Position numbers and translations under genes: made by a program | Notes under the pieces: model-generated | Seen by the model: the letters and a program-made list of their open reading frames with translations, nothing else | What the model was told of the DNA's origin: nothing | The model's database searches: none | Shown: positions 9,584-18,131 of the stretch, piece by piece | Position numbering within the stretch: position 1 is the first letter of the stretch | Layout of the letters: every line of letters begins with the position of its first letter | Assembly (NCBI GenBank): GCA_034933685.1 | Contig: JAYFNB010000005.1 | Span: 186,001 to 250,000 of the forward strand | Length of the DNA stretch: 64,000 nt | Origin: UBA8514 sp034933685 | GTDB taxonomy: Bacteria > Bacillota > Clostridia > Lachnospirales > Anaerotignaceae | Reading direction: 5' to 3'

Positions 9584-9606
9584 TTTGGGAACAAAGAGTT
9601 CCCAAA
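9584..9606. other. Perfect 9-bp inverted repeat
   Basis: TTTGGGAAC and GTTCCCAAA are separated by AAAGA in the convergent gltX/GH3 intergenic region. There is no T tract; the role is unknown. Confidence 0.5.
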
Positions 9607-9649
9607 TGGAAACGTGTAGACGGAATTCATTTCCGCTGGAACGCAAAAA

Positions 9650-9702
9650 AAGGCAGTGTTTTCAAGGCTTTCAAGCCTGACATGAAAACACTGCCTTTTA
9701 AC
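9650..9702. terminator. Bidirectional terminator between gltX and the GH3 gene
   Basis: AAAGGCAGTGTTTTCA and TGAAAACACTGCCTTT form a perfect 16-bp stem around an inner hairpin AGGCTT/AAGCCT. It has A residues on one side and TTTT on the other, so it can work for both convergent genes. A further hairpin at about 9716-9740 (AATGAGGTCGC/GCGACTTCATT) directly follows the GH3 stop. Confidence 0.8.
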
Positions 9703-9739
9703 CTACCAGTACCTAAATGAGGTCGCAAAGCGACTTCAT

Positions 9740-11407
9740 TTATATCTCCTCAATCATGGAAAAGAAAAACTTTTCCCTAAATGGGTTGTCTATCATTCGC
9801 ACAGGCTTAAGCTGGTTTACTGACGCACCTTTTGCAATCATAAGCTGTCTGTACACCGCATATGTGTTTTCACGCAAAAAATTCAACTTAAGTGGTGCAA
9901 GTATTCCTTTTTTAATCTTATCCCCATAAGACGGATTATTTTTGCATAACTCCTCCTCTAACAGCTTTTGCATTGCCTCCATATTTCTGCCATTTCTAAA
10001 ATTTTCGCCCTCTATAAACACTATATATCTCCCTGGTGAATGGTCATAGTCACCATACATACTGTACTCAACTAAATCAAAATCTGCCTTTTTACAAAAC
10101 TGTGAAATAGTTGTATTCATGCAGTCATCGTTGGTTTTCTCTCCTGCCATGCTGAGCATTTGGTTTTGGCGGTACAAAAATTTAATTGTTGGACATGTTT
10201 CAAAAAACCCAGTAACACGTATTACATCCTTAATTCGGTAGCGATAAAACCCAGAAAGATTTGTAAGCACAAACTCATAATCATGACCAACCTGCACATT
10301 GTCTAAAGTTACAGGCGTTTCGCCCTCGTCCTCAACGTCTATAAATTCGTAAAACGCACTGTCCAAAATCATTATCATTTCATCGGTTTCTGGAGCAATA
10401 TGTGTTGCAAAAATCCCTTCGGATGCAGAATAAATGCTAAGGTGCAATTGCGCACTGCCCAAGTAATGGCGCATTTTTTCAGCATATACCCTAAATCCTC
10501 CGCCACCAATTCCATAAATAAATTTAAAATCAGGCCAAATACGGGTAATAATCCCATCAAACCCTTTTTCAAATTCAGCTTTCAGCCTGCTTGCCCTTTC
10601 TGGCATTGGAACTATACTTTCCATCAGCTTTTCACGCTGGTCATGTGGAATTTTTATATTTTCGTCAATTCGCCCAAGGGCAATGTCCTCAACCAATATT
10701 CGCCAATTACGCTCTAGGTATTTTATAAAATCCACCGCAGAGTTAAGAAAGGAACAAGTCATAAAAGACAAATCTTCCTCCATAAGGGCAAACCTTAGGT
10801 GCAGATATTTTGTGTCTATATCACCCTGCGGATAGGTTGCCAACAGTGGTGATGTATACACATAATGCTCCACATCACGATACTTTTCCCTAACCTTACC
10901 CGATACCGCTCCGTAGCTTGTTCCGTTTTCCAAGGTTTGAAACTGAATGCTAGCAAGAGAAACTCCTCTTGCTTTCTTCCAACTTTGCCCCAAATGCTTG
11001 TCCATAACGCCAAAACACAGGTTTAAAGTGTAGTCTGTAAACATTTCCAAAGCTTCAAGGCACATAGGTACTTTTTTGGGATTACCTGCACTACCACTGC
11101 TTTGGGCAAAATGCACCACCTCACGCACTGAAAGAGCATTTCCTTTTCCCTTTACCATACCATCTATATAGCTTTCATAGTCCTCGTAGGTTGTAAGTGG
11201 AACTTTTTCCACATATTCCTTTGCATTCCTAATTTCCCCGAAACCGAATTTTTTACCATATTCAGTATCTTTGTTTTCCTGTAATATTTTTAAAAGCAGC
11301 TTCTCGTTGCTTCCCATGGCATTCTTGCTTAAATCCTGCATATGGCTAAGCACAGTCTTTCCTCTTTCAATCTTTCTTAATAATGCTGTTTCTGTTATAT
11401 TTCCCAT
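9740..11407 (-). CDS. GH3-family acyl-adenylate/amido synthetase
   Basis: 555 residues. The GH3 family adenylates a carboxylic acid and joins it to an amine, often an amino acid; plant members conjugate auxin and jasmonate. Visible motifs are SSGSAGNPKKVP at 103-114 (nucleotide motif I), YSASEG at 326-331 and GFYRYRIKDV at 386-395, where the usual GDV is KDV. There is no signal peptide, so the protein should be cytoplasmic. AAGGAGAGGG precedes the ATG. It is divergent from an ATP-grasp ligase gene with overlapping promoters. The substrate of bacterial GH3 proteins is mostly unknown and I cannot deduce it here. Confidence 0.88.
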   Translation of the reverse strand: MGNITETALLRKIERGKTVLSHMQDLSKNAMGSNEKLLLKILQENKDTEYGKKFGFGEIRNAKEYVEKVPLTTYEDYESYIDGMVKGKGNALSVREVVHFAQSSGSAGNPKKVPMCLEALEMFTDYTLNLCFGVMDKHLGQSWKKARGVSLASIQFQTLENGTSYGAVSGKVREKYRDVEHYVYTSPLLATYPQGDIDTKYLHLRFALMEEDLSFMTCSFLNSAVDFIKYLERNWRILVEDIALGRIDENIKIPHDQREKLMESIVPMPERASRLKAEFEKGFDGIITRIWPDFKFIYGIGGGGFRVYAEKMRHYLGSAQLHLSIYSASEGIFATHIAPETDEMIMILDSAFYEFIDVEDEGETPVTLDNVQVGHDYEFVLTNLSGFYRYRIKDVIRVTGFFETCPTIKFLYRQNQMLSMAGEKTNDDCMNTTISQFCKKADFDLVEYSMYGDYDHSPGRYIVFIEGENFRNGRNMEAMQKLLEEELCKNNPSYGDKIKKGILAPLKLNFLRENTYAVYRQLMIAKGASVNQLKPVRMIDNPFREKFFFSMIEEI

Positions 11408-11433
11408 TTTCCCTCTCCTTTCAACACCACTCT

Positions 11434-11462
11434 ATTATAATACATTTACATATTGTATACAA
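11434..11462 (-). promoter_or_regulatory. Promoter of the GH3 gene
   Basis: TTGTAT at 11462-11457, a 17-base spacer and TATAAT at 11439-11434. The -35 element lies inside the 18-bp palindrome shared with the opposing promoter. Confidence 0.75.
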
Positions 11463-11473
11463 TATGCTAAAAT
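11445..11473 (+). promoter_or_regulatory. Promoter of the ATP-grasp gene
   Basis: TTTACA at 11445-11450, a 17-base spacer and TAAAAT at 11468-11473. It faces and overlaps the GH3 promoter; the palindrome at 11449-11466 fills most of its spacer. Confidence 0.7.
11449..11466. promoter_or_regulatory. Perfect 18-bp palindrome, probable operator of the GH3/ATP-grasp divergon
   Basis: CATATTGTATACAATATG is identical to its reverse complement and overlaps both divergent promoters, so one bound dimer could block both. The core TTGTATACAA resembles GntR-type operators, but no such regulator gene is adjacent. The same core recurs near 22,517. Confidence 0.7.
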
Positions 11474-11503
11474 AAATTGAATTTAAACCTTGGAGGAAAA
11501 TTA

Positions 11504-12409
11504 ATGAATGGATGGATACTGGTTGGCGAAAAAAGCGTTAACCTTAATGACCTTAATATATTTGTGGAAACTTTTAATAAAATGGAATTACCCCTTAAAA
11601 CGGTTTTTGCAAACCAAATTTCAGCTTTAGCATCTAATGAAAATGTTGTGTTTGTTAACGGCAAAGCGGAGGAATTGCCTAACTTTATTGTTTCGGCATT
11701 TTTTGGAAACAACGATTATCATAACCGTTCGGTTGTAAAAATGCTGGAAAGCATGGGCGTTTTATGCATAAATAACTACGCATGCCTTATTGACACCTGC
11801 GACAAATTGAAAAGCTTTCATCTGGTGCATGAAAAGGTTAAATCTGCATTGCTACCCAAAACAATATTGTACCATCCAAGCCTAACGGAAGATTTTCTGA
11901 ATGGAAACATTGGTTTTCCAATGGTGGTGAAAATTAACCACGGTGCCAAAGGCGCAGGTGTGGAATTGGCACAAAACTTCAACCATCTAACAAATATAAT
12001 TGCTCAATTTCAGGCTGAATATAATGACGAAATTCTTTTGCAAGAATATATTTCTTCCTCACGAGGCAAGGATTTACGAATTATTCTCTGCGGTGGAAAA
12101 GTGATGACCTCATTTGTACGCATAAACGACACAAATTTTAAAAGCAACCTAGCCACAGGTGGTCATTTGCAGTTTGTAACACCACCAGGCCATATTCTTG
12201 CTACTGCCAAAGAAATTGCCCTTGCATTAAGCATTAACCTTGGCAGTGTGGATTTTCTTTTAGGTGAAGATGATAAATATTATTTATGCGAGGCAAACTC
12301 TATGCCCGGACTAAGCTATGTAAAGGCTTCCGGCAACAACGGAATTAAAAATCCTCTTGAGGACATTGTTAACAATATAAAAAAACAGCTATTGGCTACT
12401 TCAATTTAA
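11504..12409 (+). CDS. RimK/Ddl-like ATP-grasp carboxylate-amine ligase
   Basis: 301 residues from the ATG at 11504, chosen because TTGGAGGAAAATTA precedes it. ATP-grasp features are VVKINHGAKGAGVELA near 141-156 (glycine-rich ATP loop), LLQEYISSSRGKDLRI near 178-193 and the metal-binding end of the domain at CEANSMPGLSYV. The N-terminal third is a preATP-grasp domain. The order and spacing resemble RimK and lysine-biosynthesis LysX enzymes, which link an amino acid to a carboxylate through an acyl phosphate. Its divergent partner also makes amide bonds from carboxylic acids, which suggests a shared small-molecule or peptide-tagging pathway. The exact substrate is unknown. Confidence 0.85.
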   Translation: MNGWILVGEKSVNLNDLNIFVETFNKMELPLKTVFANQISALASNENVVFVNGKAEELPNFIVSAFFGNNDYHNRSVVKMLESMGVLCINNYACLIDTCDKLKSFHLVHEKVKSALLPKTILYHPSLTEDFLNGNIGFPMVVKINHGAKGAGVELAQNFNHLTNIIAQFQAEYNDEILLQEYISSSRGKDLRIILCGGKVMTSFVRINDTNFKSNLATGGHLQFVTPPGHILATAKEIALALSINLGSVDFLLGEDDKYYLCEANSMPGLSYVKASGNNGIKNPLEDIVNNIKKQLLATSI

Positions 12410-12412
12410 CGC

Positions 12413-12457
12413 AAAAAGGGCGGTATTTTCGTATAAAAGAAAATACTGCCCTTTTTT
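12413..12457. terminator. Bidirectional terminator
   Basis: AAAAAGGGCGGTATTTTC pairs with GAAAATACTGCCCTTTTT, with a T run on each strand. It separates the convergent ATP-grasp and DUF4340 genes. Confidence 0.88.
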
Positions 12458-13798
12458 TTATTTCAAACTGTTTACAGCATAAATAATTAATCCTATTGCC
12501 TTTTTACCTACTAAAAACTCCGTTGAACCATTAACTTCCACAGCATAATAATTATCATCGTATGCCATAAACCTTAGTGAGTTTGTTTCTCCATTTGTTT
12601 TTGTTAGGCTTATAAACACTTCTTCATCACCAACAGTACCTTTAACTTCTCCGTCAGCTGTTAGTGCTGAAATCTGCTTATATACTTCAGAAAAATCTAC
12701 AGCAGGAATATCCTTGCTGTTAAAGCTAACCTTGTTATTTTCAGAATCAATAACAAATGTAGCCGCCACACCTTCTGCAGCTATTTTAATTTCTTTAAGG
12801 TCTGCTGCCGATTCAGTAACAAGGTACTTTCCAATAATATCGAATAGCTTTGCATTAGCAATTTTGTCTACATTATCTTTGTTAACAGTGCAAATATAGC
12901 CCTTGTTGCTAAATTTTGCATATACAGTTGTTGGGGTTGCCTCCTTGCCGATTTCAATTACGCATTCATTTTTGTTGGTATCTGCGGCAGATATAACCAT
13001 CTGCGGTTCATCTAAACCATATGTTGCTAAATCCTGTGGTTCATCAATAAATTCCACTGCTAATATGTTATATAACGGTGCACCAATGTTGTCCGTTAAT
13101 TTTTCGGTAATTATAGGCATAGGGTTTGTATATGCCCCAGTAAGTATATATTCCCCGTAACCCTTTGTTAATGCTCCGCTTGGGTTAGGCTCTATGCTAT
13201 ACTCTGTGCCATCACTTTTCTTAACCTTAACATAGGTGCTGTCATTATAATCAACGTACTGTGGATACCTGTCACGCAGGTCGTTGGTATTTTTTTTCAA
13301 AGCTGAACCAGCCTCAGAATCCACAAGGTAAATATGCTTGTCACCCTGTGCAACAACATAATACCCTGCACCATCAACAGTTTCATTGCCAACGGTAATA
13401 TCAATAACTGTGCCATCATCACCGGTTATGAAAATATGGTTGCCATCCTCCAAACCAAACTCTCCACTGCTGTCACGGTTATCTGCCAAAACCTTTGTAT
13501 ATTCAAGATTTTTTGCATAGGCAATAAGCTTGTCAATGGAAATCTGCACAAGTCCAATGCTTTCTTTTCCTTGAATTACCCAATTAACGCCATCTTTAAC
13601 AAAAGTGCTTTCCTCTCCGTCCACAGTTATTGTAAGTGATGATGCCTTTAACTGCGGGTGATAGCTTATATAGTTTCCCTCAATCTCTTTATTATCATCA
13701 GCCTTCGTGCCCTTTGGCATGTTCAAAACTGCATACACTCCTCCAAGCACAACAATGGCTAAAATGCCTAATATCAAATTTCTCTTTTGACTGCTCAT
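12458..13798 (-). CDS. DUF4340 domain-containing, membrane-anchored protein
   Basis: 446 residues with one N-terminal membrane segment (about 7-26) and a large extracytoplasmic part made of two or more similar beta-rich units, for example the repeated DGxxWVI- and GNETVDGAGYYV-type stretches of DUF4340. Its ATG overlaps the stop of a 32-residue ORF (ATGA), and GGAGG lies inside that ORF. Genes of this family commonly follow gldG-type ABC transporter genes. It is the last gene of the operon. A structural or substrate-binding role at the cell surface is likely, but no function is established. Confidence 0.85.
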   Translation of the reverse strand: MSSQKRNLILGILAIVVLGGVYAVLNMPKGTKADDNKEIEGNYISYHPQLKASSLTITVDGEESTFVKDGVNWVIQGKESIGLVQISIDKLIAYAKNLEYTKVLADNRDSSGEFGLEDGNHIFITGDDGTVIDITVGNETVDGAGYYVVAQGDKHIYLVDSEAGSALKKNTNDLRDRYPQYVDYNDSTYVKVKKSDGTEYSIEPNPSGALTKGYGEYILTGAYTNPMPIITEKLTDNIGAPLYNILAVEFIDEPQDLATYGLDEPQMVISAADTNKNECVIEIGKEATPTTVYAKFSNKGYICTVNKDNVDKIANAKLFDIIGKYLVTESAADLKEIKIAAEGVAATFVIDSENNKVSFNSKDIPAVDFSEVYKQISALTADGEVKGTVGDEEVFISLTKTNGETNSLRFMAYDDNYYAVEVNGSTEFLVGKKAIGLIIYAVNSLK

Positions 13799-13893
13799 TT
13801 GTTTCTACCTCCTGTTACTGCTAAAACCACTGCAATTACAACGATTACAGCAATAACTCCAACAATTATGGTTCCCAAAAACATAATACTCAT
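13795..13893 (-). CDS. 32-residue single-span membrane peptide in the Gld-type ABC operon
   Basis: The peptide reads MSIMFLGTIIVGVIAV, then IVVIAVVLAVTGGRNK: one hydrophobic helix ending in a short basic tail. AAGGAGG lies five bases before the ATG. The start overlaps the gldG-type stop as ATGA, and its own stop overlaps the DUF4340 start as ATGA, so translation of all three genes is probably coupled. It is too short for routine gene finding. I recognise no homologue. A small accessory subunit of the ABC complex is the simplest guess; an RBS-carrying spacer for coupling is the alternative. Confidence 0.65.
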   Translation of the reverse strand: MSIMFLGTIIVGVIAVIVVIAVVLAVTGGRNK

Positions 13894-15311
13894 CGGTTCC
13901 TCCTTCTTACAACTACCACTATGCCTGCAATTATAATACTTAGAGGAATAAGTATTACGCTTATAAACATAATTACAATTGCCTTGCTTTGTGTAAGCTG
14001 TAAATAATCCTCTGCACCAAGGCTTTTTGAACGTGATAATGTATCATTACCCATAAGCCAATCTAGTGAGTTCATAACTACCCCATAGTTTCCGCCGTTT
14101 ACAATTTTGTTTATATCACTTTCCATAACTGTCTCTGCGCCAAAAATCACAAGTTTAACGCCTTCTTCGTTGCCAGCCTTGTCTACATCGGTTATGGTAA
14201 CACCAAGATTAAATGGCCCTTCCGGGTCTGTTTCTTCTTTTTCATATGAACTCATTTGCTCCAGTGCCTTACTATAGGCATATGGCGACGAAGTTGCAAA
14301 AGGAGTAACCACCACAGTGCTTCTAACAACATCAAGATTATCTATTGCAACTGAAAAAGGAATAAATGTACTTGTTTTTGTTTCACTTAATCGTGCTGAA
14401 ACGGGGTGTTCTGCACTTAACTGTGGCACAATATAGTATGGATTTTGCTGATATACATAGTCCGCACTGCCTTCAATAACCATTCTTCTGCTGTCTGCAA
14501 CGCCGTAATTAGCCAAAAGGGAATCTAAATTAGGCATTTTCTCTAAGGTAATGGCAAGAGTTATAAATACACGTCCACCATTATCCATATATTCACTGAT
14601 TAATTTTATTTCAGCGTCTGTTATGTCCGTCGATGGTGCATTTATAAGCAAAATACTGCAATCTGTAGGTATTGCACCTTCTGTAACCAAATTAAGGTCT
14701 TTTATTGAATATCCACCATACTCCATTTCAGTTATAAGGTCATCGTATATCTTTGCCTCACTATGGCCTGTAAGTGCATAAATTGCATTGCTTGCACCGC
14801 TTGTAAGGCTTCTGATTGCCCCTGTAAGCACGCTTTCCAGCTTAATGCCCTGCATGTAGCTCTCGCCAGCTTCAGTTGTATAAACATCTGCAAGGTCACT
14901 TTCTGATATGATTTTATAACCATTTGCAGTGGAAACCACAACAGAGCCAATGGCTATTGAATCACCATTTTTTATATACTTAGCCGCAAACTGCGGGTTT
15001 TTGTATGGGTCTACGTTTGCAATCATAACACGCTTAGAGTTTGAAGCATACCTATCCAAAATTTCAGTAACAACGGATAATTCCTCTCCGTCCGCATAAA
15101 CCGAATAAATGTTTACGTCTTCCGTAAGACCCTTCAAAAGACTTATGGTATCTTCAGACAATGTATAAAGCTTGTTTTTTGTAAGGTCAAATTTTATATT
15201 AAGCTGGCTTGCCACCATGTTTAAAACAATTGCACAAATAACTACAACCGCCGTCATTATAGAGGCATAGCCGCCATATTTCAATAATGATTTATTTTTT
15301 TCGTCCTTCAT
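13890..15311 (-). CDS. GldG-family ABC transporter auxiliary protein
   Basis: 473 residues: a membrane segment near 17-38, an extracytoplasmic region of the ABC-type uncharacterised transport (GldG/IFT-like) type, and a C-terminal membrane helix before VVVRRRNR. Within it, IYALTGHSEAKIYDDLITEMEYGGY and LLINAPSTDITDAEIKLISEYMDNGGRVFIT are typical of the family. It starts 15 bp after the permease gene with GAGGAGG and ends overlapping the small-peptide ORF. GldG works with GldA and GldF in Bacteroidetes gliding and secretion; in Clostridia the cargo is unknown. Confidence 0.88.
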   Translation of the reverse strand: MKDEKNKSLLKYGGYASIMTAVVVICAIVLNMVASQLNIKFDLTKNKLYTLSEDTISLLKGLTEDVNIYSVYADGEELSVVTEILDRYASNSKRVMIANVDPYKNPQFAAKYIKNGDSIAIGSVVVSTANGYKIISESDLADVYTTEAGESYMQGIKLESVLTGAIRSLTSGASNAIYALTGHSEAKIYDDLITEMEYGGYSIKDLNLVTEGAIPTDCSILLINAPSTDITDAEIKLISEYMDNGGRVFITLAITLEKMPNLDSLLANYGVADSRRMVIEGSADYVYQQNPYYIVPQLSAEHPVSARLSETKTSTFIPFSVAIDNLDVVRSTVVVTPFATSSPYAYSKALEQMSSYEKEETDPEGPFNLGVTITDVDKAGNEEGVKLVIFGAETVMESDINKIVNGGNYGVVMNSLDWLMGNDTLSRSKSLGAEDYLQLTQSKAIVIMFISVILIPLSIIIAGIVVVVRRRNR

Positions 15312-15326
15312 TTGGCTACCTCCTCT

Positions 15327-16190
15327 TTAAGACCAACGTTTCTTTTCAATAACACGCACTGTAAAATACAGAAACACTGCTATAAAAGAAACCATATAAA
15401 CCGCTGCAGACAAATCAAAAATACCCATAGCAAAATAATTGTAGCGTGTAAGCACTGCAAACATAGCTGCAACCTTGCCTGCAAAGCCATCAAAAACAGT
15501 TGGCTTAACAACATATGCCACTGCAATAATTACTGCAAGCACACCGAATACACCTGCCGAATAGGCTTTGCTTTTTGTGTTGTTATAAAAATACAAGGCA
15601 ATTAACGCCGCCAAAATCACTGCAAACAAAAGTGAAAATGCCACCGAGCCTGACGCTGAAGCAACAATATTTTCTACCATCAGAAGTAAAAATATTGCAA
15701 CAAAAGTTCCAACGGCCGCCACAATTTGGTTATCGGTAAGGGAAGAAATCCATAATCCAATTGCAATAAATGCACTGCCTAAAAGAAAAAATCCAAAGTA
15801 TGAACCAATTATTTGGGCTGTTGCAATAGTTCCATACACAGAAAGAATTGCAGGAAAAATTGCTGTTATTAAAAGCGCAATCATAAACACCGTAACCGCC
15901 GCAAAGTATTTGCCCAACACAATGCCTGATATACTTACAGGTGCAGTAAGCAAAAGCTGGTCTGTTTTGTGGCGTGTTTCCTCTGTTAACAAACGCATTG
16001 TAAGCATTGGCCCTAAAATTAAAAACATCATAATAACCGAGCTGAATACATATTCAAATTCAGGGCTCATAGCCAAAATATTTGTCATTGAAAAATAAAT
16101 TGCTGTAATCAACACAAAAAAGGCAACAAATACATAACCTGTCATGGAGTTGAAATACATTTTCATTTCTCTTTTGTAAATCGCCTTCAT
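15327..16190 (-). CDS. ABC-2 type transporter permease (GldF-like)
   Basis: 287 residues with about six membrane helices. The start MKAIYKREMKMYFNSMTGYVFVAFF is typical of ABC-2 permeases of the GldF/NosY type. The motif RLLTEETRHKTDQLLLTAPVSISGIVLGKY near 65-95 is the usual coupling region. It begins two bases after the ATPase stop, so the two genes are translationally coupled. With the ATPase and the GldG-like protein it should form one membrane export or remodelling complex. Confidence 0.92.
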   Translation of the reverse strand: MKAIYKREMKMYFNSMTGYVFVAFFVLITAIYFSMTNILAMSPEFEYVFSSVIMMFLILGPMLTMRLLTEETRHKTDQLLLTAPVSISGIVLGKYFAAVTVFMIALLITAIFPAILSVYGTIATAQIIGSYFGFFLLGSAFIAIGLWISSLTDNQIVAAVGTFVAIFLLLMVENIVASASGSVAFSLLFAVILAALIALYFYNNTKSKAYSAGVFGVLAVIIAVAYVVKPTVFDGFAGKVAAMFAVLTRYNYFAMGIFDLSAAVYMVSFIAVFLYFTVRVIEKKRWS

Positions 16191-16192
16191 AA

Positions 16193-17197
16193 TTATTCTT
16201 CTGCCTCCTTTGGTGCTTCTTCCTTATTTTCGTCAGCTTCGGCTTCTGTTTTTTCCTCTGCAACAGGCTCGTTTTCAGTAACCTGTAAAAATACATCCTC
16301 AAGTGACATTTTTTCACTTTTCATAAGCAGTAAAACAAAATTATTTTTAACTGCAACTTCAAAAGCAATTTTCCTTATGTCGTAACCTTCTGCGCTTTCA
16401 AGAAGAATATCACAAGTACCTTCCTCGTCACTTTGTGTAATGATTGCAACTGCAACGCCCTCATTGGCTTTAAATGCCTCAAGCACAGCATTTTCGTTAC
16501 CCTTTAGCCTAGCCCTATAGCGGTTTTGGCTAAGCTTTGCAGAAAGTCCATCTGGTGAATCACTGGCAACAATCTGCCCCTTATTTATAATCATAACACG
16601 GTTGCAAACCGCACTTATTTCCGACAAAATGTGTGAACTTAAAATAATTGTATGGGTTTTGCCTAATTCGTGAATTACATCTCTTATTTCAATTATCTGC
16701 TTAGGGTCTAACCCTACTGTAGGCTCGTCCAATATAAGCACATCTGGATACCCTACCATTGCCTGTGCCAACCCAACACGCTGTCTATAACCTTTTGAAA
16801 GATTTTTAATCAGCTTGCCAGATACATGGGTAATTTTAATTTTTTCCATAATATCGGTAAGCATAGACTTAACCTCTGCCTTTTTAACACCTTTCAGGTC
16901 AGCAACAAAGGTAAGATATTCTGTTACTGTCATATCAATGTAAACTGGCGGAATTTCAGGAAGATAGCCTATTCTTTTTTTTGCTTCGCTAGGATTTTTA
17001 AGAATATCATAGCCGCCAATCTTCACCTCTCCGCTTGTGGCAGAAATATAGCCTGTAATAATATTCATTGTTGTAGACTTACCTGCACCGTTAGGGCCTA
17101 AAAATCCCAGTACCTCTCCATCCTCTACCTTAAAAGAAATATCCTTCACCGCTTGATATTTCCCATAATTTTTTACTAAATTATTAACCTCAATCAA
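16193..17197 (-). CDS. ABC transporter ATP-binding protein (GldA-like)
   Basis: 334 residues from a TTG at 17197, which has GGAGGG seven bases upstream; the ATG 21 bases further up lacks a ribosome site. Walker A GPNGAGKST is near 34-42, the signature is LSKGYRQRVGLAQAM and Walker B is VLILDEPTVGLDP. The C-terminal 35 residues are mostly Glu, Lys and Ala, an acidic tail unusual for the family. It is the first gene of the ATPase-permease-GldG-peptide-DUF4340 operon and powers it. Confidence 0.93.
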   Translation of the reverse strand: MIEVNNLVKNYGKYQAVKDISFKVEDGEVLGFLGPNGAGKSTTMNIITGYISATSGEVKIGGYDILKNPSEAKKRIGYLPEIPPVYIDMTVTEYLTFVADLKGVKKAEVKSMLTDIMEKIKITHVSGKLIKNLSKGYRQRVGLAQAMVGYPDVLILDEPTVGLDPKQIIEIRDVIHELGKTHTIILSSHILSEISAVCNRVMIINKGQIVASDSPDGLSAKLSQNRYRARLKGNENAVLEAFKANEGVAVAIITQSDEEGTCDILLESAEGYDIRKIAFEVAVKNNFVLLLMKSEKMSLEDVFLQVTENEPVAEEKTEAEADENKEEAPKEAEE

Positions 17198-17345
17198 TGT
17201 TTTTCCCTCCGAAATCATTTATTGATTTTTTTCCAGTGTTTTTATTATACTGAATAATAACATATTTTACTACTATTATATGAATAAAATATGAACTACT
17301 TCTTAATTAACCACAAAAGCTGCTATTTAATCTATTAATAAACAA

Positions 17346-17396
17346 AAACCCCTTGCCTTGGTAAACATAACATTTACCAAAGCAAGGGGCTTTCAT
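17346..17396. terminator. Terminator after fchA
   Basis: A long stem pairs AACCCCTTGC with GCAAGGGGCTT, with TTGGTAAA/TTTACCAA inside it. T runs on both strands follow. It lies 8 bp beyond the fchA stop. The rest of the 17219-17404 gap is AT-rich with no further feature I can name. Confidence 0.85.
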
Positions 17397-17404
17397 TTTT
17401 TTTG

Positions 17405-18034
17405 TTATCCCAATACTTTTACTACTTTTTCGAATACAGTATCACAAATTGCCGCACCATCTGCAACCATTTTGCTTGTTTTTGCGTTTACTTCTGCCAC
17501 ATATGCTTCATCCTTAATTAAGTTCATGTTAACAACTACATTAAGATTTGCACTATATAAGGCTGCTTTAAGCATTTGAACACCACAGCCAACATCACTA
17601 ATAATAATTTTAGTTGATAAATCCACAAGTTCTTCTTGAAGTTTAATAGCCTCATAAATGTACTCAACCATTTTAACAGGGCCGTCTGCCGCAACCTTAA
17701 GTGTCGCCTGAAGAACCTTTTCTTTTTCTGCTTTTTCTTGGTCTGTAGAAGTTGGAAGACCATAAGCTTTTGAAAGTGGTTCGAAGTTTTCAGCGTCTTC
17801 ATCAATAAGTGAAAGAAGTTTAATTCTTAAATCAGTGCTTTTATCAATAATTTCTTGATGTTTCGCTTCCATGCCCAAAAACGCCTTTTTGCCAATTGAA
17901 TAATTTGCAACCATTGTAGCTAAAGCTGTACCCAGCGAGCCAACAAGTGCCGCAACACCGCCGCCGCCTGGTACAGGCTCTTTAGATGCTAATTTTTCTG
18001 CAAAAACATCGCAATTTACTTGTGATAACTTCAT
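17405..18034 (-). CDS. fchA: Cyclodeaminase/cyclohydrolase family protein (FchA-type)
   Basis: 209 residues of the formiminotransferase-cyclodeaminase fold, all helical. The motif VPGGGGVAALVGSLGTALATMVANYS near 22-47 is the signature. Stand-alone members of this length hydrolyse 5,10-methenyl-THF to 10-formyl-THF, or deaminate formimino-THF. The start is set by AAGGGTGG. A terminator separates it from folT, but the folate genes fhs, folD and folT lie just upstream in the same direction, which supports the folate role. FolD already has cyclohydrolase activity, so the two are partly redundant. Confidence 0.88.
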   Translation of the reverse strand: MKLSQVNCDVFAEKLASKEPVPGGGGVAALVGSLGTALATMVANYSIGKKAFLGMEAKHQEIIDKSTDLRIKLLSLIDEDAENFEPLSKAYGLPTSTDQEKAEKEKVLQATLKVAADGPVKMVEYIYEAIKLQEELVDLSTKIIISDVGCGVQMLKAALYSANLNVVVNMNLIKDEAYVAEVNAKTSKMVADGAAICDTVFEKVVKVLG

Positions 18035-18059
18035 TAAATATCCACCCTTTCTAAAAATA

Positions 18060-18093
18060 AAGACCCCATCAGGCAGTGCCTCTGGGGTCTTGT
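18060..18093 (-). terminator. Terminator after folT
   Basis: AAGACCCC and GGGGTCTT are separated by 16 bases, then TTATTTTT follows on the minus strand. It separates folT from fchA. Confidence 0.75.
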
Positions 18094-18131
18094 CCTATAT
18101 ACGCTATATGTTATACCGCTCTAGCCAGATG

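Noticed and set aside
9514..9720. Plus-strand ORF of 68 codons after gltX
   Set aside because: It is a translation of dispersed repeat copy A and the terminator; the same peptide THLLFEKSKTKNF appears from copy C, so it is repeat-derived and not a gene.
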